A stretch of DNA of 64,000 nucleotides from Prevotella sp. P5-108 (GCF_002251385.1 NZ_NPJJ01000033.1:89814-153813); one strand, 5' to 3'; positions 35,954-45,448 are shown, numbered from the stretch's first letter. Notes: generated by a model not told the origin, from the letters alone. A program made the numbers and translations.

Positions 35954-37201
35954 CTACTCGTAACGCATGCTCTTGGCGGGATGGATGTGGGAGACAAAGT
36001 AGCTGGGGGCGATGAGCACGAAGACGCTCACCACGAGGGTTACCACATTGAGGGCGATGATGATGGGAACATTGATTTCGACGGGAGCCGTCTCGACATA
36101 ATAGGTCGTGGGGTCGAGCTTGACCACGCCGGTATAGCGCTGCAGCAGAAGCAGCCCCAGGGCGATGGCGTCGCCCAACAGCAGTCCGCGACCGATGATG
36201 AACACGGCAAACCAAATGAACATGTGGCGGATGGTCTTGTTGCGCGCACCGAGGGCTTTGAGCACGCCTATCATGGTGGTGCGCTCCAATATTATAATAA
36301 GGAGGCCCGACACCATGGTGACTCCTGCCACCGCCAGCATCAGCGCGAGGATAATCCAGACATTGAGGTCGAGCAGATTGAGCCACTGGAAAATCTGCGG
36401 ATTAATCTCCTGGATGGTCTTGGAGGAATAGGTAGCTCCATAGCTGTCCATGGAGCGGTTGATGCGGTCGATGAAGAGCGACTCGGTATCATCGATGCGA
36501 CTGAAATCGGCGACGGTGACCTCGGCACCCGATGCCTGGTCGGACTCCCAGCCGTTGAGCTTCACGGCGGTATAAAGGTCTATGAAGCAGGTGGTGCGGT
36601 CGTATTGGGTAAGATTGGTCTGATAGATGCCCTGGATGGTAAACCGGCGGGCGCGCACCCCTTGCTGGTCGATGAAATAGGCAAAAATCTTGTCGCCACA
36701 CTTGACCTGAAGCATATCGGCCATCTTGCGCGAGACGAGGATATGGTTGCTGCTCTTCTGGTCGGAGAAGCGGGGGATGGTGCCTTCCACGAGGTTCTTG
36801 TGGAGGAAGGTGGTATCGTAGTCGGGACCTACGCCCTTGAACATGACGCCCAGGAAGTCCTTGTCGGTCTTGAGTATGCCCTGCTTCATGGCATAGCGCT
36901 GCACGTGGGCCACTCCGGGGATGTCGCGGATGACGCGCACCATGGAGTCGTTCATCTGGATGGGATACTGTTCCTGGTTCTGCAGCGTCATGAAGTCGGC
37001 CACTTGGATGTGGGAGCCGAAGCCGATGACCTTGTCCTGGATGGTATGCTTGAAGCCGAAGACTACACTCACGGAGATAATCATGACCGCCAGACCAATG
37101 GCCACACCGGCTATGGCTATACGCACGGCAGGCTTGGAGACCTTCTGTCTGTCGCCGGTATAGCTGTATATCTTGCGGGCTATGTAGAGTGGGAAATTCA
37201 T
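35954..37201 (-). CDS. LolC/LolE-like ABC transporter permease (FtsX/MacB fold)
   Basis: The 415-residue inner-membrane protein has an N-terminal helix (about 26-48), a large periplasmic domain (about 50-275) and three C-terminal helices (about 280-310, 330-350 and 375-395), ending HPAKSMRYE. The opening FPLYIARKIYS and the ending match the LolC/LolE lipoprotein-releasing permeases. The ATPase partner is not in the window. It starts 23 bp after the aminotransferase stop, probably in the same transcript. Confidence 0.85.
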   Translation of the reverse strand: MNFPLYIARKIYSYTGDRQKVSKPAVRIAIAGVAIGLAVMIISVSVVFGFKHTIQDKVIGFGSHIQVADFMTLQNQEQYPIQMNDSMVRVIRDIPGVAHVQRYAMKQGILKTDKDFLGVMFKGVGPDYDTTFLHKNLVEGTIPRFSDQKSSNHILVSRKMADMLQVKCGDKIFAYFIDQQGVRARRFTIQGIYQTNLTQYDRTTCFIDLYTAVKLNGWESDQASGAEVTVADFSRIDDTESLFIDRINRSMDSYGATYSSKTIQEINPQIFQWLNLLDLNVWIILALMLAVAGVTMVSGLLIIILERTTMIGVLKALGARNKTIRHMFIWFAVFIIGRGLLLGDAIALGLLLLQRYTGVVKLDPTTYYVETAPVEINVPIIIALNVVTLVVSVFVLIAPSYFVSHIHPAKSMRYE

Positions 37202-37224
37202 GGGCGTAAGTGTGGCGCGTGGGG

Positions 37225-38433
37225 TTATTCGTCGCTGTCGTCGCGACCGGGATAGAGTTCAAGGGCCTTGCGCAGCACCACGAGGGCACGCTCCAGGTCG
37301 TCCTTTTTCAGCACGTAGGCGATACGCACCTGGTTGCGGCCGGCACCGGGGGTGGTATAGAAGCCTTGGGCAGGAGCCATCATCACGGTCTCACCCTCGT
37401 AGCTGAACTCTTCGAGGCACCAGCGGCAGAACTTCTCGCTGTCGTCGACAGGGAGCTTGGCCACAGTGTAGAAGGCACCCATAGGGATGGGCGAATAGAC
37501 GCCGGGGATGCGGTTGAGGCCGTCGATGAGACACTTGCGGCGCTCCACATACTCGTCGTAGACATCGCGGTAATACTCCTCGGGAGCATCGAGCGACGCC
37601 TCGGCCACAATCTGTCCGATAAGGGGTGGAGAGAGGCGGGCCTGACAGAACTTCATCACCGCGCGACGCACCTCGGCGTTCTTGGTGACCAGGGCTCCGA
37701 TGCGTATTCCGCACTCGCTGTAGCGCTTGGACACTGAGTCGATGAGGATAGTGTTCTGCTCAATGCCCTCGAGGTGCATGGCGCTGATGTAGGGCGAACC
37801 GGTGTAGATGTACTCACGATAGACCTCGTCGGAGAAGAGGTAGAGGTCGTACTTCTTGACCAGGTCGCGTATCTGGTGCATCTCGCGGCGGGTATAGAGA
37901 TAACCTGTGGGGTTGTTGGGATTGCAGATGAGTATGGCGCGGGTACGCTCGTTGATGAGTTCCTCAAACCGCTCGACACGGGGCAGTGCAAATCCTTCCT
38001 CTATGGTGGTGGCGATGGTGCGGATGGTGGCACCCGCCGACACGGCAAAGGCCATATAGTTGGCATAGGCGGGCTCGGGGATGATAATCTCGTCGCCGGG
38101 ATTGAGGGTGCTCATAAAGGCAAAGAGCACGGCCTCAGAACCGCCGGAGGTAATGATGATATCGTCGGCAGTAACCTCGATGTCATACTTGTGATAATAC
38201 TCTGTAAGTTTCTGTCGATAGCTGAGATAACCCTGCGATGGAGAATATTCGAGCACCTGACGGTGAACATTCTTGAGGGCATCAAGTCCACACTGAGGGG
38301 TAGGCAGGTCGGGCTGACCGATATTGAGGTGATAAACTTTGGTGCCACGGGCCTTGGCTGCAGCTGCCAACGGTGCCAACTTACGGATTGGCGATTCGGG
38401 CATTTCAAGTCCGCGAATAGAAATTTCTGGCAT
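37225..38433 (-). CDS. Class I/II pyridoxal-phosphate aminotransferase (aspartate aminotransferase-like)
   Basis: The 402-residue enzyme has the fold-type I signature: NIGQPDLPTP near the N-terminus, TSGGSEAVLFAF (cofactor phosphate), NPNNPTGYLY, SDEVYREYIY and the cofactor lysine in DSVSKRYSECGIRIG. The family covers aspartate, aromatic and other aminotransferases. I cannot assign the substrate. Its -7 box is at 38457-38464. A copy of its first 53 or so codons survives at 40236-40394. Confidence 0.9.
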   Translation of the reverse strand: MPEISIRGLEMPESPIRKLAPLAAAAKARGTKVYHLNIGQPDLPTPQCGLDALKNVHRQVLEYSPSQGYLSYRQKLTEYYHKYDIEVTADDIIITSGGSEAVLFAFMSTLNPGDEIIIPEPAYANYMAFAVSAGATIRTIATTIEEGFALPRVERFEELINERTRAILICNPNNPTGYLYTRREMHQIRDLVKKYDLYLFSDEVYREYIYTGSPYISAMHLEGIEQNTILIDSVSKRYSECGIRIGALVTKNAEVRRAVMKFCQARLSPPLIGQIVAEASLDAPEEYYRDVYDEYVERRKCLIDGLNRIPGVYSPIPMGAFYTVAKLPVDDSEKFCRWCLEEFSYEGETVMMAPAQGFYTTPGAGRNQVRIAYVLKKDDLERALVVLRKALELYPGRDDSDE

Positions 38434-38456
38434 AACTCTAATTGCTAATACGGATG

Positions 38457-38464
38457 CAAAGTTA
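38457..38464 (-). promoter_or_regulatory. -7 box TAACTTTG for the aminotransferase gene
   Basis: Read on the minus strand this is TAACTTTG followed by CATCCG, 24 nt before the ATG. The corresponding bases in the remnant copy near 40420 are changed. Confidence 0.65.
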
Positions 38465-38544
38465 CTTATTTTTTTGTAATAGCCTTACATCCTGTCACAA
38501 AAAACTTACAGACGCAGCCATTATCCACCACCAAACGGCCACGC

Positions 38545-39177
38545 TCATCGTCTTCTCCAAGGGGCAGCCACCTGCCCATCATAGTTCTTAGCATAGGTAC
38601 TATCGTTGCTATCCGCGGGCTTTATGGTTAACTGTGTGTCATACCATCCGTTGTATATCTTGATGGCATGCACCAGTTGCCCTGCTTCGGTGTAAGTGTC
38701 CTGCCGCCCCGTGAAGTGGCGATAAAGGAAGGCGGTGCGGTTGGCTTTATGAAATTCTCTGGTGGGTTCTTGCTCCACAAACCACAGCCGTGGCCGAGCA
38801 CTGTCTCGGGTTATCAAGGAGAGGGCAAAGAGCCGACGGGGAGCGAAATAGAGGCTATCGGCTGTGGCCATAGAGTCGCGCAAAGTGCGCACGATGGGTA
38901 TAAGCAACCATGTCGTGTCTTTCGTCTGCCGATACATAGCCTGCCGAACTTTCATATCCTTGCTCGAAAAATTGCGCTCGGTGAGAAAATCCATCTGCTG
39001 CTCGTGAGCTTGCACATAAGCCATCACCCGAGCGAGTATCTGGGCTGAGGGCTTGGTTTGCAAGTCCGATTGTCCAATCGCCCCTTCACGCTCATAGCAA
39101 CTGCTAACCAGCAGAGACGTGGCGGCAAGCAACAGGTACATCCAAAGAATTATACGTCGCATAGTGTTTTTTATCAT
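38545..39177 (-). CDS. Hypothetical lipoprotein, full-length paralogue
   Basis: The 210-residue protein has a lipoprotein signal ending LLVSSC (Cys about 26). The N-terminal part, with QILARVMAYVQAHEQQMDFLTERNFSSKD, is shared with the truncated copy at 39910. The C-terminal part contains FLYRHFTGRQDTYTEAGQLV. I do not recognise the family. The position between the aminotransferase and a decayed duplication suggests lineage-specific expansion. A second start at 39162 is also possible. Confidence 0.72.
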   Translation of the reverse strand: MIKNTMRRIILWMYLLLAATSLLVSSCYEREGAIGQSDLQTKPSAQILARVMAYVQAHEQQMDFLTERNFSSKDMKVRQAMYRQTKDTTWLLIPIVRTLRDSMATADSLYFAPRRLFALSLITRDSARPRLWFVEQEPTREFHKANRTAFLYRHFTGRQDTYTEAGQLVHAIKIYNGWYDTQLTIKPADSNDSTYAKNYDGQVAAPWRRR

Positions 39178-39211
39178 ATATGGTTTATTGGACTCTAAGA
39201 TGCGTATATAA

Positions 39212-39390
39212 CTACCATCCTCTCCTTCGGTCTATTGTAGATACCCAGATTTCTTCTATTACATAATTGCATAGCAACTTTGCGCGAGTGTCAACGGTGA
39301 CATTGTATGGCAGCGGCGAGAAAAAGTTTGTATAGACAGACTGTATAAGGAGGCTTAAACTTTACCAGCACATTGACAGCCTGTACCAGA
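39212..39390 (-). pseudogene. Decayed 3' fragment of a second copy of the 39399 gene
   Basis: Reading the minus strand gives FKPPYTVCLYKLF, then after a one-base shift in a run of five T, FSPLPYNVTVDTRAKLLCNY and VIEEIWVSTIDRRRGW before a stop at 39212. The intact neighbour ends FKPPFKVNADRLF..LPENMTVDGRAKYLANFVIDDIWVFVVDRRRSR in segments. No start or 5' part is found. Confidence 0.7.
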
Positions 39391-39398
39391 CAACTGTC

Positions 39399-39887
39399 TT
39401 ATCGACTGCGCCTGCGATCAACGACAAACACCCATATATCGTCTATAACAAAATTAGCCAAATATTTGGCCCGACCATCAACAGTCATATTTTCTGGGAG
39501 TTTATAAAACAGCCTATCTGCATTGACCTTAAATGGCGGCTTAAAATACATTCTGATATGAGCAGCTGGTGTCCTAACCGTATCGGGCGACACACCACTA
39601 AGATCCATACACGCCACATACGCACCACACACATAGCGCACACCATGGGGATCTACGAAAGGAGATGTATCTTTAATATTAAGAAGTTTTGGTGTGATAT
39701 CGCGCCTTATTATCTGCCAGAACTCATCGAAGGTGCGCCCCACGAAATAATCTGCCTGCTTGTCAAAATTGAGTTTCAGATACTCTATCGTGTCTCCCAC
39801 CTCCTTTAAGGGGTAATAATGAAAACTCTGCGCCCTCGCTATAATTGCGGCAAAGGAAACAACAGTTAACAGAATAATTCTTTTCAT
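39399..39887 (-). CDS. Hypothetical secreted protein
   Basis: The 162-residue protein has a Sec signal ending IARA-Q (about 19). Its C-terminal half ends DDIWVFVVDRRRSR, a pattern repeated in the broken copy next to it. I do not recognise the family. It is more AT-rich than the surrounding genes and lies between two copies of the lipoprotein. An alternative in-frame ATG exists two codons upstream (39893). Confidence 0.68.
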   Translation of the reverse strand: MKRIILLTVVSFAAIIARAQSFHYYPLKEVGDTIEYLKLNFDKQADYFVGRTFDEFWQIIRRDITPKLLNIKDTSPFVDPHGVRYVCGAYVACMDLSGVSPDTVRTPAAHIRMYFKPPFKVNADRLFYKLPENMTVDGRAKYLANFVIDDIWVFVVDRRRSR

Positions 39888-39909
39888 AATCATGGACAAT
39901 ATTTTATAG

Positions 39910-40155
39910 TTATATATTGATATGATACATAGTATGCCGAACATTCATGTCCTTGCCCGAAAAATTGCGCTCGGTGAGAAAATCTATCTGCTGCTCGTGA
40001 GCTTGCACATAAGCCTTCACCCGAGCGAGTATCTGGTCTGAGGGCATAGTCTGCAAGTCTGCATGACTCCGCGTCCCTTCACTTTCATGGCAACTGGTAG
40101 CCAACAGGACGATGGCTAACACAAATACGCTTTTCAGAGATATTAATGCCTTCAT
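39910..40155 (-). pseudogene. Truncated paralogue of the 38545 lipoprotein
   Basis: The 81-residue open frame keeps its own lipoprotein signal (LLATSC) and an N-terminal region very similar to the full-length copy (ILARVKAYVQAHEQQIDFLT). It ends after RHTMYHINI, about 130 residues short. It may still be translated, but is best read as a duplication remnant. Confidence 0.65.
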
Positions 40156-40235
40156 ACTGTGGTATTATGCTTGGTGGCCATAAAGTTACAAATATTTTTT
40201 ACCAATGCAATATTTTTTCAATTTTTTTTTGCGAT

Positions 40236-40394
40236 GGCACATCTAAGTCCACACTGAGGGGTGGGCAGGTCGTGCTGGCCGATATTGAGGTGATAAACTT
40301 TGGTGCCAAGGGCCTTGGCTGCAGCAGCCAACTGTGCCAATTTACGGATTGGAGATTCGGGCATTTCAAGTCTGCGAATAGAAATAGAGGGCAT
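40236..40394 (-). pseudogene. 5' fragment of a second aminotransferase gene
   Basis: About 160 bp match the first 53 codons of the gene at 37225-38433 with scattered substitutions, including the start codon region (ATG at 40394). Downstream coding sequence is absent and the matching promoter is decayed. The surrounding gap (40156-40917) otherwise holds the 21-bp array at 40606-40710, the promoter at 40885 and no convincing gene. Confidence 0.8.
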
Positions 40395-40605
40395 AATACT
40401 AATAGCTATTATGCATGCATCAGGTAGTTATTTTTTACTAATAAACTTCCACTCACCGCAAAGGCTTGTGCGCCAAGCCCTCAAAACGAGTTGCAGACCA
40501 ATCTGGGCGACAGGGTGACCTGTCTCAAATTCATCGCACAGGGGTTGGCATCAGAGGCACATAGGATGACGACCGCCGCAAGCGCTGGCAACATCATTCC
40601 AAAGC

Positions 40606-40710
40606 GTGAATCAATCAACCAGAGGGCTGAAACGGTGATACCAGACCCTGCAACCAAGAAATCAAAACCTGCAACCAATTTCAACGTCATCATCACCGAA
40701 ATGAAGCCAC
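40606..40710. repeat. Array of diverged 21-bp repeats (array 3)
   Basis: Five in-register 21-bp units. The units starting at 40648 and 40669 share CTGCAACCAA. The first two at 40627 and 40648 align with the units at 10699 and 10720. A short open frame across it (40481-40741, minus) shows only the repeat-derived hydrophobic peptide and is not called. Confidence 0.6.
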
Positions 40711-40884
40711 ACACAGCGCATAAGCTGATAAAGAGACGCATATAAGATAAAGATATAAGGCGTGACAGGGCTGACAGCCGTCGCAGGAATCAAAGCCCTC
40801 CAACAGCCGAAGACAAGCGTCAACCGACCAGGGGGTGTTCACATTTTTTTACCCGCAACTGGCTGCGTATAGAAAAAAAGTAAC

Positions 40885-40892
40885 TACCTTTG
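40885..40892 (+). promoter_or_regulatory. -7 box TACCTTTG for the DUF4494-yggS pair
   Basis: TACCTTTG followed by CACG, 25 nt before the ATG at 40918. Confidence 0.65.
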
Positions 40893-40917
40893 CACGACAA
40901 CAACAGAAATAAAGAAT

Positions 40918-41412
40918 ATGAGAAGTAGAACAGCCAACTGGTATGAAACCACCGTCCGCTATGAGAAGACTATGGAGGACGGAATGCAGAAAAAAATAAG
41001 TGAACTCTATGTGGTCGACGCAGTCAGCTTCGGCGACGCCGAGAAGTCCATCGCGAGCGAGATGTCGGCATACGTAAGCGGCGAACTCGAAATCAAGAAC
41101 ATCAACCCTGCTGCCTATGGCGAGATATTCTTCAGCGAGAACGGCAATGACGACCGCTGGTACAAGGCCAAGCTGCAGTTTATCACCCTCGACGAAAAGA
41201 GCGGCAAGGAGAAGCGTAGCAACGTAAACTATCTGGTACAGGCTGCCAACATGAACGGCGCCATCAAGAACATCGACACAGTGATGGGCGGAACCATGAT
41301 AGACTATGTTATCGCCAACATCAGCGAGACACGCATCATGGATGTCTACGAGCACAACGCTCCCAAGAAGCAGGTACGCGACGACAAGCCCGAATACGAG
41401 GAGGAGAAATAA
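40918..41412 (+). CDS. DUF4494 protein
   Basis: The 164-residue cytoplasmic protein opens NWYETTVRYEKTMEDGMQKK and continues ISELYVVDAVSFGDAEK, a pattern typical of DUF4494, a Bacteroidota family of unknown function. The C-terminus is highly charged. Its stop shares a base with the yggS start codon, a conserved-looking coupling. Confidence 0.82.
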   Translation: MRSRTANWYETTVRYEKTMEDGMQKKISELYVVDAVSFGDAEKSIASEMSAYVSGELEIKNINPAAYGEIFFSENGNDDRWYKAKLQFITLDEKSGKEKRSNVNYLVQAANMNGAIKNIDTVMGGTMIDYVIANISETRIMDVYEHNAPKKQVRDDKPEYEEEK

Positions 41413-42083
41413 TGGTGGACGTGGCAAAAAACCTGCTGGCCATCAAGGCCCAGTTGCCCGAAGGAGTGGAGCTGACGGCTGTCAGCAAGTTCCACCCCGA
41501 CGAGTATATCACCGCTGCCTACAATGTGGGGCAGCGCATATTTGGCGAAAGCCATGAGCAGGAACTTGCCCGTAAGGCCGCCTCGCTGCCCAAAGACATC
41601 CATTGGCACTTTATCGGACACCTACAGACCAACAAGGTGAAGTATATAGCTCCCTATATCAGCATGATAGAGTCGGTAGATTCTATCAGGCTGCTCCGCG
41701 AGATAGAGAAACAGGGAGCCCGATGCGGTCGCCGCATCCGCGTATTGCTGGAACTGCACATCGCAGAGGAAGCCACCAAGTACGGACTTACCCCCGACGA
41801 CTGCCGGAGTCTGCTCGCCGACGGCGAATGGCAGCAGATGGAGCATGTGGAGATATGCGGACTCATGATGATGGCATCCCACACCGATGACCACGACCAG
41901 ATAGCCCGCGAGATGGACACCGCCCACAGCTTCTTCGACGAGGTAAGAGTCAAGTACTTTGCCGACCAGCCCTCGTTCCGCTACCGCTCGTGGGGCATGA
42001 GCGACGACTACCCCATCGCCATCCACCACGGCTCCAACATGGTGCGCGTAGGTACCGCCATCTTTGGCGAGCGGGTCTATTGA
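41412..42083 (+). CDS. yggS: YggS-family pyridoxal-phosphate homeostasis protein
   Basis: The 223-residue alanine-racemase-fold protein binds PLP but is not a racemase. It helps balance cellular PLP. Key segments are TAVSKFHPDE (cofactor lysine), FGESHEQEL, WHFIGHLQTNKVKYI and the late MSDDYPIAIHHGSNMVRVG. The start codon overlaps the DUF4494 stop by one base. A strong bidirectional terminator follows. Confidence 0.94.
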   Translation: MVDVAKNLLAIKAQLPEGVELTAVSKFHPDEYITAAYNVGQRIFGESHEQELARKAASLPKDIHWHFIGHLQTNKVKYIAPYISMIESVDSIRLLREIEKQGARCGRRIRVLLELHIAEEATKYGLTPDDCRSLLADGEWQQMEHVEICGLMMMASHTDDHDQIAREMDTAHSFFDEVRVKYFADQPSFRYRSWGMSDDYPIAIHHGSNMVRVGTAIFGERVY

Positions 42084-42096
42084 CATCCCCAACAAA

Positions 42097-42141
42097 GCCA
42101 ACAGCCCGGCACGCATGATGATAGCGTGTCGGGCTGTTGGC
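42097..42141. terminator. Bidirectional terminator between yggS and the Crp/Fnr regulator gene
   Basis: A long inverted repeat (GCCAACAGCCCGGCACGC at 42097-42114 with 42124-42141, one G-T-type mismatch) between convergent genes. Confidence 0.8.
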
Positions 42142-42161
42142 ATTATAAGGAATAGCGGTTT

Positions 42162-42755
42162 TTACTTCTTCAGCGCTGCGGTGCGCACACGGCTCAGCGT
42201 CTCGGGAGTCATCTGCAGATAGCTGGCGATATAGGTGAGCGGCGCGCGGAGTATCACTTGGGGCATAATCTTGCACAACTTCTGATAGCGGTCCTGCGAT
42301 GTCTCGAAGCGCACCAAGTCGGCATGAATCTGGGAGGTGATAAGACTCTCTTCCAGTATCTTGCGATAGAGTATCTGGATATTCACATTGTGCAGAGCCA
42401 CCTCCTCGAGGCGTGCCTTGGGCAGGGCGTAGACCCATGTGGGCTCCAGCGCCTCTATCTGCAGTTGTGTGGGTTCCTCTTTGAACAGGCTCTCTATACA
42501 CATGACGATTCCGCCCTCGACGGCGATATGCTCGGTGAGCTCCTTGCCGTTCTTGAAGTAGAACTGGCGCGTCATACCCTTGGATATATACAGGAATTCT
42601 CTGCATATATCGCCCTCGGACAGTATCATCTGTCCCTTCAGGTATTTGCGAGGTACCAGAATACTCTCCAGAATATCCAGTTCTCCATGGGTCATTGTAC
42701 TGTATTTACGTGCCAACTCACGGGCTACGTCACGTGTTGAATTAAACTTTTCCAT
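42162..42755 (-). CDS. Crp/Fnr-family transcription regulator
   Basis: The 197-residue protein has a cyclic-nucleotide-binding-type beta-roll (about 35-120, with GQMILSEGDICREFLYISKG) and a C-terminal segment PLTYIASYLQMTPETLSRVR, a shortened helix-turn-helix typical of the Bacteroidota branch. It has no cysteine cluster for a 4Fe-4S centre, so it is not an oxygen sensor of the Fnr kind. The ligand is unknown. A TATCTTTG box at 42902-42909 would give a leader of about 140 nt. Confidence 0.88.
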   Translation of the reverse strand: MEKFNSTRDVARELARKYSTMTHGELDILESILVPRKYLKGQMILSEGDICREFLYISKGMTRQFYFKNGKELTEHIAVEGGIVMCIESLFKEEPTQLQIEALEPTWVYALPKARLEEVALHNVNIQILYRKILEESLITSQIHADLVRFETSQDRYQKLCKIMPQVILRAPLTYIASYLQMTPETLSRVRTAALKK

Positions 42756-43069
42756 AATAAGGAGTTAACTTAATTGTTGATAAGTATAGTAGTACAGAAA
42801 GATTTTCCGTTAACATCAGAAGGTTAAGACGAAAATTTCATTCACGAACCCTGGGGTTGCCAAGAACTACATTCTTTCGGTGCATATTACACTCTTTAAT
42901 GCAAAGATAATAAAAAAAACTATTACTCAACGCATTTTAATATATTTTTATACTCTTGCAATAGTTTTGTAATGTCAATACGGAAACGAAAACCCACACC
43001 ATGGGATGGCTGACAGTATGGCCACGCGACATGATGTGGGTGAATATTGCGTTCTTTGCCCGTATCGTA
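42756..43069. other. Intergenic region between the Crp/Fnr gene and lepA
   Basis: It is AT-rich and holds a probable minus-strand -7 box, TATCTTTG (42909-42902), for the Crp/Fnr gene. A plus-strand TAGTTTTG (42963-42970) has no gene it could clearly serve. I see no repeat or RNA gene. Confidence 0.4.
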
Positions 43070-44851
43070 TCAATCGAGCTTCAGGACGGCGAGGAAAGCC
43101 TTCTGGGGCACTTCCACGTTACCTATCTGCTTCATGCGCTTCTTTCCTTTCTTCTGCTTTTCGAGCAGCTTGCGCTTACGGCTCACGTCGCCGCCATAGC
43201 ACTTGGCTGTAACGTCCTTGCGCACCTGCTTCACCGTCTCGCGGGCCACAATCTTGGCACCGATAGCTGCCTGAATGGCAATGTCGAACTGCTGGCGGGG
43301 AATGAGTTCCTTAAGTTTCTCACACATCTTGCGACCCAGAGTCACGGCATTGCTTTCATGGGTAAGCGTGGAGAGGGCATCGACCGACTCACCATTGAGC
43401 AGAATGTCGAGTTTGGCCAACTTGGACGGGCGGAAGCTGTCGATATGGTAGTCGAACGAGGCATAACCCTTGCTGATAGACTTGAGCTTGTCGTAGAAGT
43501 CTATCACTATCTCGCCCAGAGGTATCATGAAATGGAGTTCCACACGGTTGCCGCTCACATACTCCTGCTTGAGCAGTTCGCCACGCTTGTCGAGGCAGAG
43601 TTTCATGATGGGGCCGATATAGTTGGCATCGGTGATGATGGTGGCGCGTATGTAGGGTTCCTCTATATGCTCTATCAGCGTCTGCTCGGGCAGACCAGAG
43701 GGGTTGTGTACTTCCTTGGCATTGCCATGCTTGTCATAGACCATATACGACACGTTGGGCACGGTGGTGATGACGTCCATATTGAACTCGCGGTCGAGGC
43801 GCTCCTGCACTATCTCCATGTGGAGCAGGCCCAGAAAGCCGCAGCGGAAACCGAAGCCGAGGGCTACCGACGACTCGGGCATGAAAGTGAGCGAGGCATC
43901 GTTGAGCTGGAGCTTTTCCAGCGAGGTGCGCAGGTTCTCATAGTCAGACGGGTCGATGGGATAGACACCGGCAAACACCATAGGCTTGACTTCCTGGAAA
44001 CCGGCGATGGCCTTATCGCAGGGCTCGTCGACGTGGGTAATGGTATCGCCCACCTTGACTTCCTTGGCGTTCTTGATGCCGCTGATGATATAGCCCACCT
44101 CGCCGGTAGAGAGCTGCTGCGTGGGAATCATGTCCATCTTGAGCACACCCACCTCGTCGGCGGTATATTCCATGCCGGTATTGAAGAACTTCACCTTGTC
44201 GCCCTTGCGTATAGAGCCGTTCTCCACCTTACAGAGGGTGATGATGCCGCGGAAGGAGTTGAACAGCGAGTCGAATATCAGAGCCTGGAGGGGAGCATGG
44301 GTATCGCCCGTAGGACTGGGGATGCGCTGGACCACGGCCTCGAGAATCTCGTCGACACCCTCTCCAGTCTTGCCCGACGCACGCAGGATGTCCTCGCGCT
44401 TACATCCCAAGAGCTCCACTATCTCGTCTTCCACCTCGTCGGGCATGGCACTGGGCATATCTATCTTGTTGATGACGGGTATGATTTCGAGGTCGTGCTC
44501 GATAGCCATGTAGAGGTTGGAGATGGTCTGCGCCTGCACGCCCTGAGTGGCATCGACCACCAGCAGAGCGCCTTCACAGGCGGCAATACTGCGCGACACC
44601 TCGTAAGAGAAGTCGACGTGTCCGGGAGTATCAATAAGGTTGAGGATATATTTTTCGCCACCCGACAGATATTCCATCTGTATGGCGTGGCTCTTGATGG
44701 TGATACCGCGCTCGCGCTCGAGGTCCATATTGTCGAGCATCTGTCCTTCGGTAATCTGTATGGTCTGCGTACGCTCCAGCAGTCTGTCGGCGAGGGTAGA
44801 TTTGCCATGGTCGATGTGGGCGATGATGCAGAAGTTGCGTATATGCTTCAT
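43070..44851 (-). CDS. lepA: Elongation factor 4 (LepA)
   Basis: The 593-residue translational GTPase back-translocates or rescues stalled ribosomes. It has G1 [15 protein letters not shown]2/G3 around [16 protein letters not shown]4 NKIDMP and the LepA-specific C-terminal domain ending [12 protein letters not shown]. Length and domain order match other bacteria. It appears monocistronic, with a TAACTTTG -7 box at 44875-44882 and a divergent lipoprotein gene. Confidence 0.97.
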   Translation of the reverse strand: MKHIRNFCIIAHIDHGKSTLADRLLERTQTIQITEGQMLDNMDLERERGITIKSHAIQMEYLSGGEKYILNLIDTPGHVDFSYEVSRSIAACEGALLVVDATQGVQAQTISNLYMAIEHDLEIIPVINKIDMPSAMPDEVEDEIVELLGCKREDILRASGKTGEGVDEILEAVVQRIPSPTGDTHAPLQALIFDSLFNSFRGIITLCKVENGSIRKGDKVKFFNTGMEYTADEVGVLKMDMIPTQQLSTGEVGYIISGIKNAKEVKVGDTITHVDEPCDKAIAGFQEVKPMVFAGVYPIDPSDYENLRTSLEKLQLNDASLTFMPESSVALGFGFRCGFLGLLHMEIVQERLDREFNMDVITTVPNVSYMVYDKHGNAKEVHNPSGLPEQTLIEHIEEPYIRATIITDANYIGPIMKLCLDKRGELLKQEYVSGNRVELHFMIPLGEIVIDFYDKLKSISKGYASFDYHIDSFRPSKLAKLDILLNGESVDALSTLTHESNAVTLGRKMCEKLKELIPRQQFDIAIQAAIGAKIVARETVKQVRKDVTAKCYGGDVSRKRKLLEKQKKGKKRMKQIGNVEVPQKAFLAVLKLD

Positions 44852-44874
44852 TGTGATAATTCCTGATTAGAGTG

Positions 44875-44882
44875 CAAAGTTA
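44875..44882 (-). promoter_or_regulatory. -7 box TAACTTTG for lepA
   Basis: Read on the minus strand this is TAACTTTG followed by CAC, 23 nt before the ATG. Confidence 0.65.
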
Positions 44883-44979
44883 CTGAAAATCGGTGATATA
44901 TTGTCGGTTTGCCACAAAAAAAATATCAGCCTCACGAATAAGTTTTTCACTTTCTTGACGATTATAATGATAATATTCG

Positions 44980-44987
44980 TAACTTTG
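44980..44987 (+). promoter_or_regulatory. -7 box TAACTTTG for the lipoprotein at 45018
   Basis: TAACTTTG followed by CAC, 30 nt before the ATG. A TTG lies 22 nt upstream (44955). Confidence 0.65.
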
Positions 44988-45017
44988 CACACCTATTTAT
45001 ATATAATATATAGTGTC

Positions 45018-45431
45018 ATGAAGAGAGTATTGATTGTCATAATGCTTGCTATGACGCTCGCGGCATGCCACGAGTCGATAGAAGACAGGGCCGAGCGCGA
45101 GGCTCGCGAGTTTACCCGCCGCTTCTGCCCCACCCCGACCAAGGACTATATACGCACAGACAGCATCGTGTTCCGTCGGGCCACGCGCGAGTACATATAT
45201 TATTGTACCATCACCGACGAGATGGACAATGTAGAGGTGATAGACCGCAACCGCCAGTATATCCATAACCATCTGCTGGAGGGCCTGCGCCAATCGACCG
45301 ACATCATGGCTTACAAGCAGGCTGGCTTTATCTTCGTCTACGAATGTAAGTCTGACCAGAACCCCGACCTCACCCTCTACCACGACAGCTTTGGTCCCGA
45401 CGACTACCGGGAGCCCAAACCGGAAAAATGA
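45018..45431 (+). CDS. Small hypothetical lipoprotein
   Basis: The 137-residue protein has a lipoprotein signal ending TLAAC (Cys about 17). The first mature helix is charged (EDRAEREAREFTRRF), and the compact remainder contains YIYYCTITDEMDN and KQAGFIFVYE. I recognise no function. The ATG at 45018 is chosen because the promoter box lies upstream of it and inside the longer open frame. A strong terminator follows. Confidence 0.78.
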   Translation: MKRVLIVIMLAMTLAACHESIEDRAEREAREFTRRFCPTPTKDYIRTDSIVFRRATREYIYYCTITDEMDNVEVIDRNRQYIHNHLLEGLRQSTDIMAYKQAGFIFVYECKSDQNPDLTLYHDSFGPDDYREPKPEK

Positions 45432-45448
45432 GAGCTGCATTAATAACA

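Noticed and set aside
40481..40741. 86-residue hydrophobic open frame
   Set aside because: It overlaps the 21-bp array. The hydrophobic core reflects the repeat, and no promoter or neighbour supports it.
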